A DNA stretch of 64,000 bases from NCBI RefSeq assembly GCF_006874475.1, contig NZ_VIRM01000025.1, positions 55,873 to 119,872 on the forward strand, written 5' to 3'. Origin of the DNA: Microbispora hainanensis. Lineage in GTDB: Bacteria; Actinomycetota; Actinomycetes; Streptosporangiales; Streptosporangiaceae. The translations under genes and the position numbers were made by a program. Below are positions 16,454 through 29,224 of this stretch, one piece after another (position 1 is the stretch's first letter; the number at the start of each line of letters is the position of its first letter). The notes below the pieces were generated by a model. That model saw only the letters and a list, made by a program, of their open reading frames with translations. It made no database searches and was not told where the DNA came from.

Positions 16454-18768
16454 GAGTTGCGCTCGTCCCGGCCGCCACGCGTACGGCTGCGGCTCCGGCG
16501 CGGAGTCCGCTGCTCCTCCTCCGCCGGCGCGGCGCCGGCCTCGGCCGGAGCGGGCGCGCCCTCGCCGTTCTCGGCGGCGGCGTCCTTCTCGGCGGCCTCC
16601 TTCTCGACCACCTCGACCGGCACCAGCGAGAGCTTGCCGCGCGAGTCGATCTCGGCGATCTCCACCTGGATCTTCTCGCCGACGTTCATGACGTCCTCGA
16701 CGTTCTCGATCCGGCGGCCGCCGTGCAGCTTGCGGATCTGCGAGACGTGCAGCAGGCCGTCCTTGCCCGGCAGCAGCGAGACGAACGCGCCGAAGGCGGC
16801 GATCTTGACGACCGTGCCCAGGTAACGCTCGCCGACCTCCGGCATGTGCGGGTTCGCGATGCCGTTGATCAGCGTGCGGGCGGCCTCGGCGGACGGGCCG
16901 TCCGTGGCGCCGATGTAGATCGTGCCGTCGTCCTCGATGGTGATCTCGGCGCCCGTGTCGTCCTGGATCTGGTTGATCATCTTGCCCTTGGGACCGATGA
17001 CCTCGCCGATCTTGTCGACCGGCACCTTGATCGTGATGATGCGCGGCGCGGTCGGGTTCATCTCCGCCGGGGAGTCGATGGCCTCCTGCATCACGTCGAG
17101 GATCGCCAGGCGGGCGCCCCTCGCCTGCTTCAGCGCGGCGGCGAGCACGTGGGCCGGGATACCGTCCAGCTTGGTGTCGAGCTGGAGCGCGGTGATCAGG
17201 TCCTTGGTGCCGGCGACCTTGAAGTCCATGTCGCCCATCGCGTCCTCGGCGCCGAGGATGTCGGTCAGCGTGACGTAGGTGTCACCCTCGCCGATGAGGC
17301 CCATCGCGATGCCGGCGACCATCTCCTTGAGCGGCACGCCCGCGTCGAGCAGGGCCATCGTGGAGGCGCAGACCGACCCCATCGAGGTCGAGCCGTTCGA
17401 CCCGAGCGCCTCCGACACCTGGCGGATGGCGTACGGGAACTCCTCGCGCGACGGCAGCACGGGGATCAGCGCCCGCTCGGCGAGCGCGCCGTGGCCGATC
17501 TCGCGGCGCTTCGGCGAGCCGACGCGGCCCGTCTCACCCGTGGAGTACGGCGGGAAGTTGTAGTTGTGCATGTAGCGCTTGGTCCGCTCGGGATTGAGCG
17601 TGTCGATCATCTGCTCCATGCGCAGCATGTTGAGCGTGGTGACGCCGAGGATCTGCGTCTCGCCCCGCTCGAACAGGGCCGAGCCGTGCACCCGCGGCAC
17701 CACGTGGACCTCGGCGTTGAGCTGCCGGATGTCCTTCGGGCCACGGCCGTCGATGCGGACGCCCTCGTTGATGACGCGCTCGCGCATCAGCTTCTTGGTG
17801 AGCGCCCGGAACGCGGCGCTGATCTCCTTCTCGCGGCCCTCGAAGTCGGGCAGCAGCTTCTCCGCCGCCAGCATCTTGACGCGCTCGATCTCCAGCTCGC
17901 GCTCCTGCTTGCCCGCGATCGTCAGCGCCGAGGCGAGCTCGCTCTTGACGGCGGCGGTAACGGCCTCCAGGACGTCGTCCTGGTAGTCGAGGAAGATCGG
18001 ATACTCGGCGGTCGGCTTGGCGGCGACCTCGGCCAGCTTCGACTGGGCCTCGCAGAGCACCTTGATGAACGGCTTGGCGGCCTCCAGGCCCTGGGCCACG
18101 GCCTCCTCGGTCGGGGCGACCGCGCCCTCGACGACCAGCTTGAGCGTGTCGCGGGTCGACTCGGCCTCGACCATCATGATCGCGACGTCGCCGTCGGCCA
18201 GGACGCGCCCGGCGACGACCATGTCGAACGTGGCGCGCTCGAGCTCGGTGTGAGTCGGGAACGCCACCCACTGGCCGTCGATCAGCGCGACGCGCACGCC
18301 GCCGATCGGGCCGGAGAACGGCAGCCCGGCGAGCTGCGTGGACATGCTCGCGGCGTTGATCGCGATCACGTCGTACAGGTGCTCGGGGTGCAGGGCCATG
18401 ACCGTCGCGACGATCTGGATCTCGTTGCGCAGGCCCTTGACGAACGACGGGCGCAGCGGCCGGTCGATCAAACGGCAGGTCAGGATCGCGTCCTCGGACG
18501 GCCTGCCCTCACGGCGGAAGAACGAGCCGGGAATGCGGCCGGCCGCGTACATCCGCTCCTCGACGTCCACCGTCAGCGGGAAGAAGTCCAGGCTCTCCTT
18601 GGGATGCTTGGACGCGGTGGTCGCGGACAGGATCATCGTCTCGTCGTCCAGGTAGGCGACGGCGCTACCCGCCGCCTGCCGGGCGAGCCGCCCGGTCTCG
18701 AACCTGATCGTGCGCGTGCCGAACGGACCGTTGTCGATAACGGCCTCTGTGCTGTGGACACCCTCCAC
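16450..18768 (-). CDS. pnp: Polyribonucleotide nucleotidyltransferase (PNPase)
   Basis: 772 residues. Two RNase PH-like domains flank a helical domain. The second carries the active-site region ([32 protein letters not shown]) and [22 protein letters not shown] domain ([24 protein letters not shown]) and an S1 domain ([28 protein letters not shown]) follow. It degrades RNA from the 3' end by phosphorolysis and, in Streptomyces, also adds 3' tails. The C-terminal 50 residues form an acidic Ala/Glu stretch and an Arg/Ser-rich end. The GTG start has a strong AGGAGG site. Confidence 0.97.
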   Translation of the reverse strand: MEGVHSTEAVIDNGPFGTRTIRFETGRLARQAAGSAVAYLDDETMILSATTASKHPKESLDFFPLTVDVEERMYAAGRIPGSFFRREGRPSEDAILTCRLIDRPLRPSFVKGLRNEIQIVATVMALHPEHLYDVIAINAASMSTQLAGLPFSGPIGGVRVALIDGQWVAFPTHTELERATFDMVVAGRVLADGDVAIMMVEAESTRDTLKLVVEGAVAPTEEAVAQGLEAAKPFIKVLCEAQSKLAEVAAKPTAEYPIFLDYQDDVLEAVTAAVKSELASALTIAGKQERELEIERVKMLAAEKLLPDFEGREKEISAAFRALTKKLMRERVINEGVRIDGRGPKDIRQLNAEVHVVPRVHGSALFERGETQILGVTTLNMLRMEQMIDTLNPERTKRYMHNYNFPPYSTGETGRVGSPKRREIGHGALAERALIPVLPSREEFPYAIRQVSEALGSNGSTSMGSVCASTMALLDAGVPLKEMVAGIAMGLIGEGDTYVTLTDILGAEDAMGDMDFKVAGTKDLITALQLDTKLDGIPAHVLAAALKQARGARLAILDVMQEAIDSPAEMNPTAPRIITIKVPVDKIGEVIGPKGKMINQIQDDTGAEITIEDDGTIYIGATDGPSAEAARTLINGIANPHMPEVGERYLGTVVKIAAFGAFVSLLPGKDGLLHVSQIRKLHGGRRIENVEDVMNVGEKIQVEIAEIDSRGKLSLVPVEVVEKEAAEKDAAAENGEGAPAPAEAGAAPAEEEQRTPRRSRSRTRGGRDERNS

Positions 18769-19035
18769 GGGGGACCTCCTCTTCGGGTCGGTCTCCCCGC
18801 GTCCTCTTTTCGCCGGGCTCCCCGTTCAGGTGCAGTGCCGGTCTTCGATCGAAGCGCCCGGTCCGTCCGCACGGCTGTCGCCGTGCCGACCGGGGGCCAC
18901 TACCGAGGACCGGCCCTCTCACGCCGCGGGATCGCGCTGCGGCTTGCTTGCGGACGCGGGGCACTGTGTCTCGGCTATTCAGTTGTCTCGGCTATGGAGT
19001 TGTCGTGCTCAGCCATTGTGGCCGGTTATGGAAAA
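18769..19035 (-). promoter_or_regulatory. rpsO-pnp intergenic region with processing-type hairpin
   Basis: No gene is visible here. A branched dyad at 18857-18894 pairs CCCGGTC with GACCGGG and, inside, GCACGGC with GCCGTGC. In Streptomyces coelicolor the rpsO-pnp transcript is cut by RNase III in its intergenic hairpin, and this stem is a fair counterpart. A 17-bp direct repeat (GTCTCGGCTAT-NN-AGTT) at 18968-18984 and 18985-19001 lies upstream and may mark a promoter or regulator site for pnp. Confidence 0.55.
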
Positions 19036-19059
19036 GGAGCGGCGAAGAATCGCCGCTCC
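19036..19059 (-). terminator. Intrinsic terminator after rpsO
   Basis: Read on the minus strand, GGAGCGGCGA-TTCT-TCGCCGCTCC forms a perfect 10-bp stem with a 4-base loop followed by TTTT. It sits 9 bases after the rpsO stop. Read-through would let rpsO and pnp share a transcript. Confidence 0.85.
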
Positions 19060-19068
19060 TTCCTCACC

Positions 19069-19338
19069 TTATCGGCGAAGGCCCAGCCGCTCAATGAGGG
19101 AGCGATAGCGGGTGATGTCCTTGGCCTGCAGGTACTTCAGCAGCCGGCGCCGGCGGCCCACCAGCAGGAGCAGACCACGGCGGCTGTGGTGGTCGTGCTT
19201 GTGGGTCTTGAGGTGCTCCGTGAGGTCGCTGATCCGCTTGCTCAGAAGCGCGATCTGGACCTCCGGCGACCCGGTGTCACCCTCGCTGGTGCCGTACTCG
19301 CCGATGATGGACTTGGTGGTAGCGGCGTCAAGCGACAC
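19069..19338 (-). CDS. rpsO: 30S ribosomal protein S15
   Basis: 89 residues, exactly the family length when the GTG at 19338 is used (GGAGAAGCA upstream). The upstream in-frame ATG at 19371 would add a non-homologous tail. Conserved features are [49 protein letters not shown], which contacts 16S rRNA helices 20-22. It is followed by a terminator and pnp. In many bacteria S15 regulates its own mRNA; nothing specific for that is visible here. Confidence 0.98.
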   Translation of the reverse strand: MSLDAATTKSIIGEYGTSEGDTGSPEVQIALLSKRISDLTEHLKTHKHDHHSRRGLLLLVGRRRRLLKYLQAKDITRYRSLIERLGLRR

Positions 19339-19504
19339 TGCTTCTCCATTCTGGTGAAATGGCACGCGCAACGATTCCCATCCCGCGAACGACCGTGCGT
19401 GCCTACAGTCGCCGTGACAGGACAGCCGGGTGGCTCACACCACCTGAGCATGGCTGACATACAACCTTACCAGCCCGTAGGACACGGCCCGTCACGCCTG
19501 CCCT

Positions 19505-20449
19505 TCAGGACGTGAACGCCCGCGCCCTGGCCACGTCGTCGTGCATCTGCTCGATCAGCGCCTCGATCGAGTCGAACCGCAGCGTGTCGCGCAGCCGGGC
19601 GCCGAAGTCGACGGCCACGTGCGCGCCGTACAGGTCCAGGTCGTCGCGGTCCAGCGCGTACGCCTCGACCGTGCGCTCCACCCCGTCGAAGGTGGGGTTG
19701 GTCCCGATCGAGATCGCGGCCGGCCAGCACTCCCCCTCGTACGGCGAGGGGCTCTGGGTGCACTGCAGCCATCCCGCATAGACGCCCTCGGCGGGGATGG
19801 CCGTGTTGGGCGGCGACTCGACGTTCGCGGTGGGGAAGCCGAGCGCCCGGCCCCGCTGGTGGCCGCGGACCACCACGCCCTCCACCCTGTGGGGCCGGCC
19901 CAGCAGGGCGGCCGCGCCCGCGACGTCACCCTCGGACAGCCGCTCCCTGATCAGGGTGGAGGAGATGGCGTCGCCGTCGCTGACCAGGGGCACGCCCTCG
20001 GCCGTGAAGTCGTACTTCTCCCCCAGCGTCCGCAGGCTCTCCAGGTCGCCCGACGCCTTGTGGCCGAAGCGGAAGTTCTCCCCCACCACGACCCCCGCCG
20101 CGTGCAGCCGGTCGACCAGCGCCGTCTGGACGAACTCGTCCGGCGACATCCGGGAGAACTCCAGCGTGAACGGCAGCACGCACACGGCGTCGACGCCCAG
20201 CGCGTGGAGCAGCTCGACCCTGCGCTCGGTGGTGGTGAGCCGCGGCGGGTGGCTGCCGGGCCGCACCACCTCGTCGGGGTGCGGGTCGAAGGTGATCGCC
20301 ACGGCGGGCAGCCCCAGTTCGCGGGCCATCTCGACCGCGCGGGCCACCATCCGCTGGTGACCGAGATGCACGCCGTCGAACACGCCGATCGTGACGACGG
20401 ACCTGCCCCAGTCCTGCGGGACCTCGTCCAGCCCGTGCCAGCTCTGCAC
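19505..20449 (-). CDS. ribF: Bifunctional riboflavin kinase/FAD synthetase
   Basis: 314 residues. The N-terminal adenylyltransferase domain has VTIGVFDGVHLGHQ (nucleotidyltransferase HxGH), ITFDPHPDEV and the GENFRFGHKASGD region. The C-terminal kinase domain has GHQRGRALGFPTANV (PTAN motif, Mg-ATP/riboflavin binding) and a conserved ISIGTNPTFDG. It converts riboflavin to FMN and then FAD. The start is GTG with GAGGTCGAG upstream. The gene lies between truB and rpsO as in other actinobacteria. Confidence 0.97.
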   Translation of the reverse strand: MQSWHGLDEVPQDWGRSVVTIGVFDGVHLGHQRMVARAVEMARELGLPAVAITFDPHPDEVVRPGSHPPRLTTTERRVELLHALGVDAVCVLPFTLEFSRMSPDEFVQTALVDRLHAAGVVVGENFRFGHKASGDLESLRTLGEKYDFTAEGVPLVSDGDAISSTLIRERLSEGDVAGAAALLGRPHRVEGVVVRGHQRGRALGFPTANVESPPNTAIPAEGVYAGWLQCTQSPSPYEGECWPAAISIGTNPTFDGVERTVEAYALDRDDLDLYGAHVAVDFGARLRDTLRFDSIEALIEQMHDDVARARAFTS

Positions 20450-20540
20450 CTCGACCTCGCTTCTGTGTTCATCTGCCGTGCCGTCGGCGAGGCGGCCTAA
20501 TCGCCTCGCCTGGGAACCGCGCAGTAGACAAGACTGCCAT

Positions 20541-20572
20541 GCCCCGGGGGGTGCCGGGGCACCAGCCCCCGG
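20541..20572 (-). terminator. Hairpin after truB
   Basis: CCGGGGG (20544-20550) pairs with CCCCCGG (20566-20572), with an inner GGTGC/GCACC extension. It lies immediately 3' of the truB stop on the minus strand. An alternative GCCCCGG/CCGGGGC pairing overlaps it. Confidence 0.6.
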
Positions 20573-20574
20573 CC

Positions 20575-21471
20575 TCAGGAGACGAAGACCACCAGAGGCC
20601 GGGCCGTCCCGCCCCGTTCCTCGGCGAGCGCGAGCAGCGTGCCGTCCGGCCCGAAGACGCCGATCGGGCCCGGCCCGAGGCCCGCCGCGCGCAGCCGCCC
20701 GCCGTGGGCGACCAGCCGCGCTTCGTCCTCACCCACGTCCCTGCGGGGGAAGGCCGCCGCCACCGCGTCGGCCATGGGCATGATCACGCACTCCCGGGAG
20801 AGATCCTCGATGGTGCGCGCCGCCTCGATGCCGTACGGCCCGACCCGGGTGCGGCGCAGCCGGGTGAGATGGCCGCCGACGCCGAGCGACGCGCCGAGGT
20901 CGCGGGCCAGCGCGCGGATATAGGTGCCGCTGGAGCAGGTGATCACGGCGTCCAGGTCCACCGTCTCCGGGCCCCGCCGGATCTCCCCCACCTCGAACGC
21001 GTGGATCGTGACCGGCCGGGCGGCCAGCTCCACCTCCTCACCGGCGCGGGCCCGCTTGTAGGCCCGCTGCCCGTCCACCTTGATGGCGCTGACCTGCGGC
21101 GGCACCTGCATGATCTCGCCGGTGAGCGCGGCGACGCCCTTGTGCACCTGGTCGTCGGTCACGTGCCCGGCGGCGGTGGCGATCACCTCGCCCTCGGCGT
21201 CGTCGGTGTTCGTCGTCACGCCGAGGCGGATCGTCGCCTCGTAGACCTTCTCGGTCAGCGCGAGGTGCCCGAGGAGGCGGGTCGCCTTCTCGACCCCGAT
21301 CACCAGCACGCCGGTGGCCATCGGGTCGAGCGTGCCCGCGTGGCCGACCTTGCGGGTGCCCGCGATGCCGCGCATCTTGCCGACCACGTCGTGCGACGTC
21401 CAGTCGGACGGCTTGTCCACGATGATCAGGCCGCTCGGCGGCGGCGTCCTTCTCGCCCTGGGCGTGCTCAT
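20575..21471 (-). CDS. truB: tRNA pseudouridine-55 synthase
   Basis: 298 residues. Conserved motif I (GLIIVDKPSDWTSHDVV) and motif II with the catalytic Asp (KVGHAGTLDPMATGVLVI, Asp near residue 48) are present. So are the Tyr region KVYEATIRLG and the C-terminal CSSGTYIRALARDLG. It makes pseudouridine 55 in the TΨC arm of tRNAs. ATG 21471 overlaps the stop of the DHH phosphoesterase gene (ATGA), so translation is probably coupled. The C-terminal PUA-like segment is present. Confidence 0.97.
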   Translation of the reverse strand: MSTPRARRTPPPSGLIIVDKPSDWTSHDVVGKMRGIAGTRKVGHAGTLDPMATGVLVIGVEKATRLLGHLALTEKVYEATIRLGVTTNTDDAEGEVIATAAGHVTDDQVHKGVAALTGEIMQVPPQVSAIKVDGQRAYKRARAGEEVELAARPVTIHAFEVGEIRRGPETVDLDAVITCSSGTYIRALARDLGASLGVGGHLTRLRRTRVGPYGIEAARTIEDLSRECVIMPMADAVAAAFPRRDVGEDEARLVAHGGRLRAAGLGPGPIGVFGPDGTLLALAEERGGTARPLVVFVS

Positions 21472-22484
21472 GACCGGCTCCCTTCCGGAGTGAGGAGGGG
21501 ACGCAGGGCGGCCATCGTGTCCGCGACGGACAGCGCCGAGGAGAACCCGGCGGCACGCGCGTGGCCGCCGCCGCCGAGCGCGGCGCAGGCCCGGGCCACG
21601 TCCACCGCGCCCTTCGACCGGGTCGAGACGTTCCAGCGGCCCTCGTCGTCCTCCTTGAGCACGACCGCGACCTCCGCCTCGTCGACCCGGCGCACGACGT
21701 CGATCACGCCTTCGACCTCGTCGTATGGCAGGCCCTCGGCGGCGCGGTCGGCGCGGCTCACGTAGGTCCACACCAGGCCCAGGCCGCCCGCGGCGTCCGG
21801 CTCCAGGACGGCCCGCCCGAGCGCCGTGCCGAGCACCCGCAGGTACGCGAAGGGCGAGCGGTCCCACAACTCCCTGGCGATCTCCTCCGGGCGCAGCCCC
21901 GTGGCCAGCAGCCGACCGGCCATGGCATGCGCGGCCGGGGTGGTGATGGAGTGCCGGAAGGAGCCGGTGTCGGTCACCAGCCCCACGTACAGGCAGGTGG
22001 CGACCTCACGATCGACCGGGAGACCGAGCCGGTTGATGAGCTCCTCGACGACCATCGTGGTCGAGGCCGCCCCGGGATCCACGAGGTGGACCGTCCCGAA
22101 GCGGGTGTTCGACACGTGGTGGTCGATCACGAGAAGTTCGCGGGCCTTGCCCGCGTGCGGCGCGAGCAGGCCCAGCCGCTCCATCGTGGAGGCGTCGAAG
22201 GTGATCATCAGGTCGGGCTCCGCAGGGTAGGCCGAGGGCTCCACCAGGAGGTGCTGCCCGGGCAGGAACCGCAGCAGCCGGGGCACGGCGAACACGCGGT
22301 CGCCGAAGGACGCGACGACCTTTCTGCCGGTGGACGCGAGCGCCAGCCCGAGGCCCAGCATCGAGCCGAGGGCGTCCCCGTCCGGGGACACGTGACAGGC
22401 GAGCGCCACCCTGTCGGCGGCGCGGATCAGTTCGGTCGCACGCCGCCAGTCCGCCTCGCCGACGGCGCTTTCGTTCGTGGTCAC
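21468..22484 (-). CDS. DHH/DHHA1 phosphoesterase (NrnA-like)
   Basis: 338 residues. DHH-domain metal motifs are HVSPDGDALGS (D-x-D), ITFDAST, VIDHHVSNT (the DHH triad) and GLVTDTGSFRH. The C-terminal DHHA1 domain ends with the substrate-binding ALGGGGHARAAGF. NrnA-type enzymes degrade nanoRNAs and hydrolyse 3'-phosphoadenosine 5'-phosphate. Its place between rbfA and truB is conserved in actinobacteria. The GTG start at 22484 overlaps the rbfA stop by four bases (GTGA). Confidence 0.93.
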   Translation of the reverse strand: MTTNESAVGEADWRRATELIRAADRVALACHVSPDGDALGSMLGLGLALASTGRKVVASFGDRVFAVPRLLRFLPGQHLLVEPSAYPAEPDLMITFDASTMERLGLLAPHAGKARELLVIDHHVSNTRFGTVHLVDPGAASTTMVVEELINRLGLPVDREVATCLYVGLVTDTGSFRHSITTPAAHAMAGRLLATGLRPEEIARELWDRSPFAYLRVLGTALGRAVLEPDAAGGLGLVWTYVSRADRAAEGLPYDEVEGVIDVVRRVDEAEVAVVLKEDDEGRWNVSTRSKGAVDVARACAALGGGGHARAAGFSSALSVADTMAALRPLLTPEGSRS

Positions 22485-22981
22485 CGGGCGGGATGCCCCG
22501 CGCGGCCGCTGGGCTCGTCCTCGCCCGCCTCCTCGGCCGCCTCCTCCGCCGCCTCGGCGTCGAGGTCCTCCTCGAACCGGTAGGGATCGGCGTCTCCGGC
22601 GAACTTCGCGCCCTCCGCCTGGCGGGCGATCTCCGCGTCCTTCTTCTTGGCCAGCTCGAACAGGTCGTTCATGTGGCGAGCGCTGTCCGGAAGCGGGTCG
22701 TGCACGAACGTGAGACCGGGGGTGTGCCGCAGGCCGGTCTGCCGGCCGACCTCGGAGCGGATGATGCCCTTCGCGCTCTCCAGGGCGGCGGCCGTGTCGG
22801 CACGCTCCGCCTCGGAGCCGAAAACCGTGTAGTAGACGGTCGCGTCGCTCAGGTCCGCGGTGACCCTGGTGTCGGTCACCGTCACGAACCCCAGCCGCGG
22901 ATCCTTGATCCGCCGCTCCAGCATCTCCGCGACCACCTGCTGGATGCGATCGGCCAGCTTCCTGGCACGCGCTGCGTCCAT
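22481..22981 (-). CDS. rbfA: Ribosome-binding factor A
   Basis: 166 residues. The KH-like core has RKLADRIQQVVAEMLERRIKDPRLGFVTVTDTRVTADLSDATVYY and the conserved LRHTPGLTFVHDPLPDSARHMNDL. A long acidic tail (EEDLDAEAAEEAAEEAGEDEP) follows, common in actinobacterial RbfA. It helps mature the 5' end of 16S rRNA in the 30S subunit. ATG 22981 was chosen over GTG 22987 because GGGAG is correctly spaced only for the ATG. Confidence 0.95.
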   Translation of the reverse strand: MDAARARKLADRIQQVVAEMLERRIKDPRLGFVTVTDTRVTADLSDATVYYTVFGSEAERADTAAALESAKGIIRSEVGRQTGLRHTPGLTFVHDPLPDSARHMNDLFELAKKKDAEIARQAEGAKFAGDADPYRFEEDLDAEAAEEAAEEAGEDEPSGRAGHPAR

Positions 22982-23029
22982 GCTCACGCTCCCTCGTATC
23001 TGTACGGCTGGCGCGCGGGCCCCGGCCGT

Positions 23030-23329
23030 CTATTCCTCGTGGTCGTTGAAGAGCCGCCGCCGCGCGGACAGCAACTCGATCTCGGGGTGGTAGGCGACCA
23101 GGCGTTCGCAGGCGTCGAGCACCTCGTCGCAGTTGGCCGCGGACGCCGACACCACGGCGACGCCGATCTCGGCGCGCCGGTGCAGGTCGAGGTGTCCCGC
23201 CTCGGCGACGGCGACGGCGGGATACTTGCGCTGGATCTCGGCGATGAGCGGCCGGACCACCGAGCGCTTCTGCTTCAGCGAACGGACGTCGCCGAGCAGG
23301 ATGTCAAGAGTAAGAGCACCGATGAACAT
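23030..23329 (-). CDS. DUF503 (YlxP-like) protein
   Basis: 99 residues matching the small DUF503 family: MFIGALTLDILLGDVRSLKQKRSVVRPLI, then the central VAEAGHLDLHRRAEIGVAVVSA. It belongs to the nusA-infB-rbfA operon in many Gram-positive bacteria and is thought to take part in ribosome assembly or RNA handling, without a settled activity. The spacing to infB (69 bases) and rbfA (48 bases) fits one operon. Confidence 0.9.
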   Translation of the reverse strand: MFIGALTLDILLGDVRSLKQKRSVVRPLIAEIQRKYPAVAVAEAGHLDLHRRAEIGVAVVSASAANCDEVLDACERLVAYHPEIELLSARRRLFNDHEE

Positions 23330-23398
23330 GGGTCGTCACCACGTCAGCGAACGCCCGGCCGCCGCCCCCGCGCGTGGCGGGGGCGGCGGAACGGCGCG

Positions 23399-26488
<3,090 letters not shown>

Positions 26489-26675
26489 TGCACTCCCTAA
26501 CTCGGCCCGGGAGGCTAGCAGTGCCGCCGGACCGTCGCTACCTGAACGTACTCATCGCCGCGTGCTCATCAGGCGCTCATAGCAATCTGACTCCGCCCAT
26601 CAACTCGGCGTCCTACATGACAATTTCGTCGTGCCCTGGCTCCCGGAGCCGATACCGAGGGCCAGCGGTAACCAT

Positions 26676-26978
26676 TCACCCGGACCGCCCCGGCGTCAAC
26701 CCCTCCAAGTGAGCCCGCAAGAGCGACGTATCGAGCGGTCCCTCCACGCGAAACGCGCGTGGGAACGCCCGGCGACGCTCGGCGAGCTCCAGACAGCGCG
26801 GGGACGGATGCAACGAGGCACCACGTCCCGGGAGCCGTCCTCGCGTGTCGGGGACGATCACGCCCTCGACCGCGACCAGGCGGAGCAACTCGGACTTTAC
26901 CGTGCGAACCCGGCAGCCCACACACGTTCTCAGCGGGGCTGCCTGGTAACCATATTCCAGCTTACCTCGCCGACGCAT
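26676..26978 (-). CDS. YlxR (DUF448) RNA-binding protein
   Basis: 100 residues with the family signature RTCVGCR and [31 protein letters not shown], the basic surface thought to bind RNA. Its place between nusA and infB is conserved across Gram-positive bacteria. The start at 26978 overlaps the end of nusA by 17 bases, so translation is probably coupled. About 190 bases of spacer with no gene separate it from infB. Confidence 0.9.
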   Translation of the reverse strand: MRRRGKLEYGYQAAPLRTCVGCRVRTVKSELLRLVAVEGVIVPDTRGRLPGRGASLHPSPRCLELAERRRAFPRAFRVEGPLDTSLLRAHLEGLTPGRSG

Positions 26979-27963
26979 CAGCGGGATCAGCAGGTGCCTG
27001 CTCGGTGTCTGGACGGATGTCGATCCGCCAGCCCGTAAGACGGTTGGCGAGGCGGGCGTTCTGGCCCTCCTTGCCGATCGCCAGGGACAACTGGTAGTCG
27101 GGCACGATCACACGCGCGGTGCGGTTCTCGGCGTCGACCACCTCGACACGGGAAACACGCGCGGGCGACAGGGCATTCCCGACGAACTCGGCCGGATCCT
27201 CCGACCAGTCGATGATGTCGATCTTCTCGCCGTGCAGCTCCGTCATGACGTTGCGCACGCGCGAGCCCATCGGGCCGATGCAGGCGCCCTTGGCGTTGAC
27301 GCCGGGCTTGCGCGACCGCACCGCGATCTTCGTGCGGTGGCCGGCCTCGCGGGCGATGGCCGCGATCTCCACCGTCCCGTCGGCGATCTCCGGCACCTCC
27401 AGCGCGAAGAGCTTCTTCACCAGGTTGGGGTGCGTGCGCGACAGGGTGACCGACGGCCCCTTGGGCCCCTTCTTCACCTGCACCACGTAGCAGCGGATGC
27501 GCTCGCCGTGCGCGTACTCCTCGCCCGGCACCTGCTCGTTGTGCGGCAGGATCGCCTCGATCTTGCCTAGGTCGACCAGCACCACCCGCGGGTCCTTGCC
27601 CTGCTGGATGACGCCCGCGACCAGCTCGCCCTCGCGGCTGGCGAACTCGCCGAAGTTCACCTCGTCCTCGGCGTCGCGCAGCTGCTGGAGGATCACCTGC
27701 TTGGCCGTGGTGGCGGCGATCCTGCTGAAGTTGGACGGGGTGTCGTCGTACTCCCGCACGACCTCGCCGTTCTCGTCCAGCTCGGCGGCCCAGATGATCA
27801 CATGGCCCGTGACGCGGTCCAGCTCGGCCCGCGCCTTCTGCGCCGCGCCCTCCGTGCGGAAGTACGCGATCAGCAACGCGTCCTCGATCGCCTTGACGAC
27901 CAGGTCGAAGGAAATGTCCTTCTCCCGCTCCAGGCTGCGCAGGACGCTCATGTCAATGTCCAC
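26962..27963 (-). CDS. nusA: Transcription termination/antitermination factor NusA
   Basis: 333 residues, the short actinobacterial form without the C-terminal AR repeats. The N-terminal RNA-polymerase-binding domain is followed by an S1 domain (about 110-185), KH1 with [30 protein letters not shown], and KH2 with [26 protein letters not shown]. It modulates pausing, termination and rRNA antitermination. GTG 27963 was chosen because GGGGGAG is well spaced; a second start, ATG 27951, is possible. It is co-transcribed with rimP upstream (10-base gap). Confidence 0.97.
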   Translation of the reverse strand: MDIDMSVLRSLEREKDISFDLVVKAIEDALLIAYFRTEGAAQKARAELDRVTGHVIIWAAELDENGEVVREYDDTPSNFSRIAATTAKQVILQQLRDAEDEVNFGEFASREGELVAGVIQQGKDPRVVLVDLGKIEAILPHNEQVPGEEYAHGERIRCYVVQVKKGPKGPSVTLSRTHPNLVKKLFALEVPEIADGTVEIAAIAREAGHRTKIAVRSRKPGVNAKGACIGPMGSRVRNVMTELHGEKIDIIDWSEDPAEFVGNALSPARVSRVEVVDAENRTARVIVPDYQLSLAIGKEGQNARLANRLTGWRIDIRPDTEQAPADPADASAR

Positions 27964-27973
27964 AAGGCTCCCC

Positions 27974-28501
27974 CTAGCCCTCGTCGTCGGCGTCGTCGAT
28001 GTCTTCGTCGACATCGAGGTCTTCGTCAAGTTCGTCGTCGAGCCCGGCGTCGCGCCGGTTGAACTCGACCTGCACCCGGCCGCGCACCAGCTCGCCGTAC
28101 GCGATGCGGCGCGCGCCGTCCAGCTCCACATCGGTCTCGCCGGCCTCGGTCACCCGGCCCTCGACGGAGGTGCCGTCACGCAGCTCGGCCTTCACCAGCC
28201 GCCCGTGCGCCCGGCGCCAGTGGCGCGGCTCGGTGAGCGGCCTGTCGACTCCGGGAGAGGTGACCTCGAGGACGTACGGGCTTCCGCCGAGGACGTCCAC
28301 CTCGTCCAGCCGCTTGGAGACGGCCTGGCTCACGTCGGCCACGTCGTCAAGGCTCACGCCGCCGTCCCGGTCCACCACGACGCGCACCAGCCGCCGGCGG
28401 CCCGCCGGTGTGACCGTGACGTCCTCCAGGTCGAAACCCTCGGCGGCGACGACCGGGCCGAGCAGCTCAACCAGGCGGCCGCGTCGAGCGTCGCTGCCCA
28501 T
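27974..28501 (-). CDS. rimP: Ribosome maturation factor RimP
   Basis: 175 residues. The N-terminal domain has [46 protein letters not shown] and the family signature [16 protein letters not shown]-terminal SH3-like domain and an acidic tail ([20 protein letters not shown]) follow. RimP assists 30S subunit assembly. The ATG at 28501 has GGGAGGT upstream. It is the first gene of the minus-strand rimP-nusA-ylxR-infB operon. Confidence 0.96.
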   Translation of the reverse strand: MGSDARRGRLVELLGPVVAAEGFDLEDVTVTPAGRRRLVRVVVDRDGGVSLDDVADVSQAVSKRLDEVDVLGGSPYVLEVTSPGVDRPLTEPRHWRRAHGRLVKAELRDGTSVEGRVTEAGETDVELDGARRIAYGELVRGRVQVEFNRRDAGLDDELDEDLDVDEDIDDADDEG

Positions 28502-28705
28502 GCCGACCTCCCAAATGACCGTGTGGCTGTGATCGTTGCCTGTGACCGTAGTGCCCAAGCCCCTGGTGCCCAAGCCCGATGTGCCAACAGCCTATCGACA
28601 CCGGGAGGTGGAAACAGCGCCACACCCGGGCGGCGACCCGACACGGCACGATCATCACGGTCACGGGCGATGACCAGTGCGCGCCGCGCCGTACGATGCT
28701 GTGTC

Positions 28706-29224
28706 GTGAGACACAGCGGCGGGCCACGGGTGACGAGACGCGTGTTGCTGGGCTCCGCCGCCGCGGCCGGTCTGGCCGCGGCGGGCTGCTCCTCGGCCCC
28801 GCGGAAGCCGGCCGTTCCGGCCGCGCCGGATCCGCAGACCGTGCTGCTCACCTCGCTGATCGCGGGCAAGGAACACCTCGTCTCGCTCTACGGGCAGGCG
28901 ATCGCCGCCCTGCCCGCCCGGGCCGCCGCGCTGGAGCCGTTCCGTCAGCGTCACGCGGCCCATCTGCAGGCGCTGCGCGCGCTCCTGCCCGCCGGGGGCG
29001 GCGCGGGAACCTTCCCCGCGAGCCCCGCGCCACCGGCCGCGTCCGCCGCACCCCCGTCGCCCTCCGCCGTGTCCGTCGAGATGCTCAGGGACGCCGAACG
29101 GCGCGCGGCGTCGGCGCGACCGGCGCAGATGGCCACGGCCTCTCCCGCGCTCTCCCAGCTCCTGGCGAGCATCGGCGCGTGCGAGGCCGTCCACGTCGTC
29201 GCCCTGGGGAGGGTGCGTGACTGA
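28706..29224 (+). CDS. Tat-type lipoprotein, function unknown
   Basis: 172 residues. The N-terminus has a twin-arginine-like TRR followed by VLLGSAAAAGLAAAGCSS, with a lipobox Cys near residue 27, so it is probably an exported lipoprotein. The rest is helical and Ala-rich with a His-containing stretch (LEPFRQRHAAHLQALRALL) and a Pro/Ala loop. TACGAT at 28692-28697 lies 8 bases before GTG 28706, suggesting a leaderless start; GTG 28730 is an alternative. It overlaps the following DUF4439 gene by 8 bases, and that pair next to rimP is conserved in actinomycetes. It may itself be a ferritin-like helix bundle. Confidence 0.8.
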   Translation: MRHSGGPRVTRRVLLGSAAAAGLAAAGCSSAPRKPAVPAAPDPQTVLLTSLIAGKEHLVSLYGQAIAALPARAAALEPFRQRHAAHLQALRALLPAGGGAGTFPASPAPPAASAAPPSPSAVSVEMLRDAERRAASARPAQMATASPALSQLLASIGACEAVHVVALGRVRD

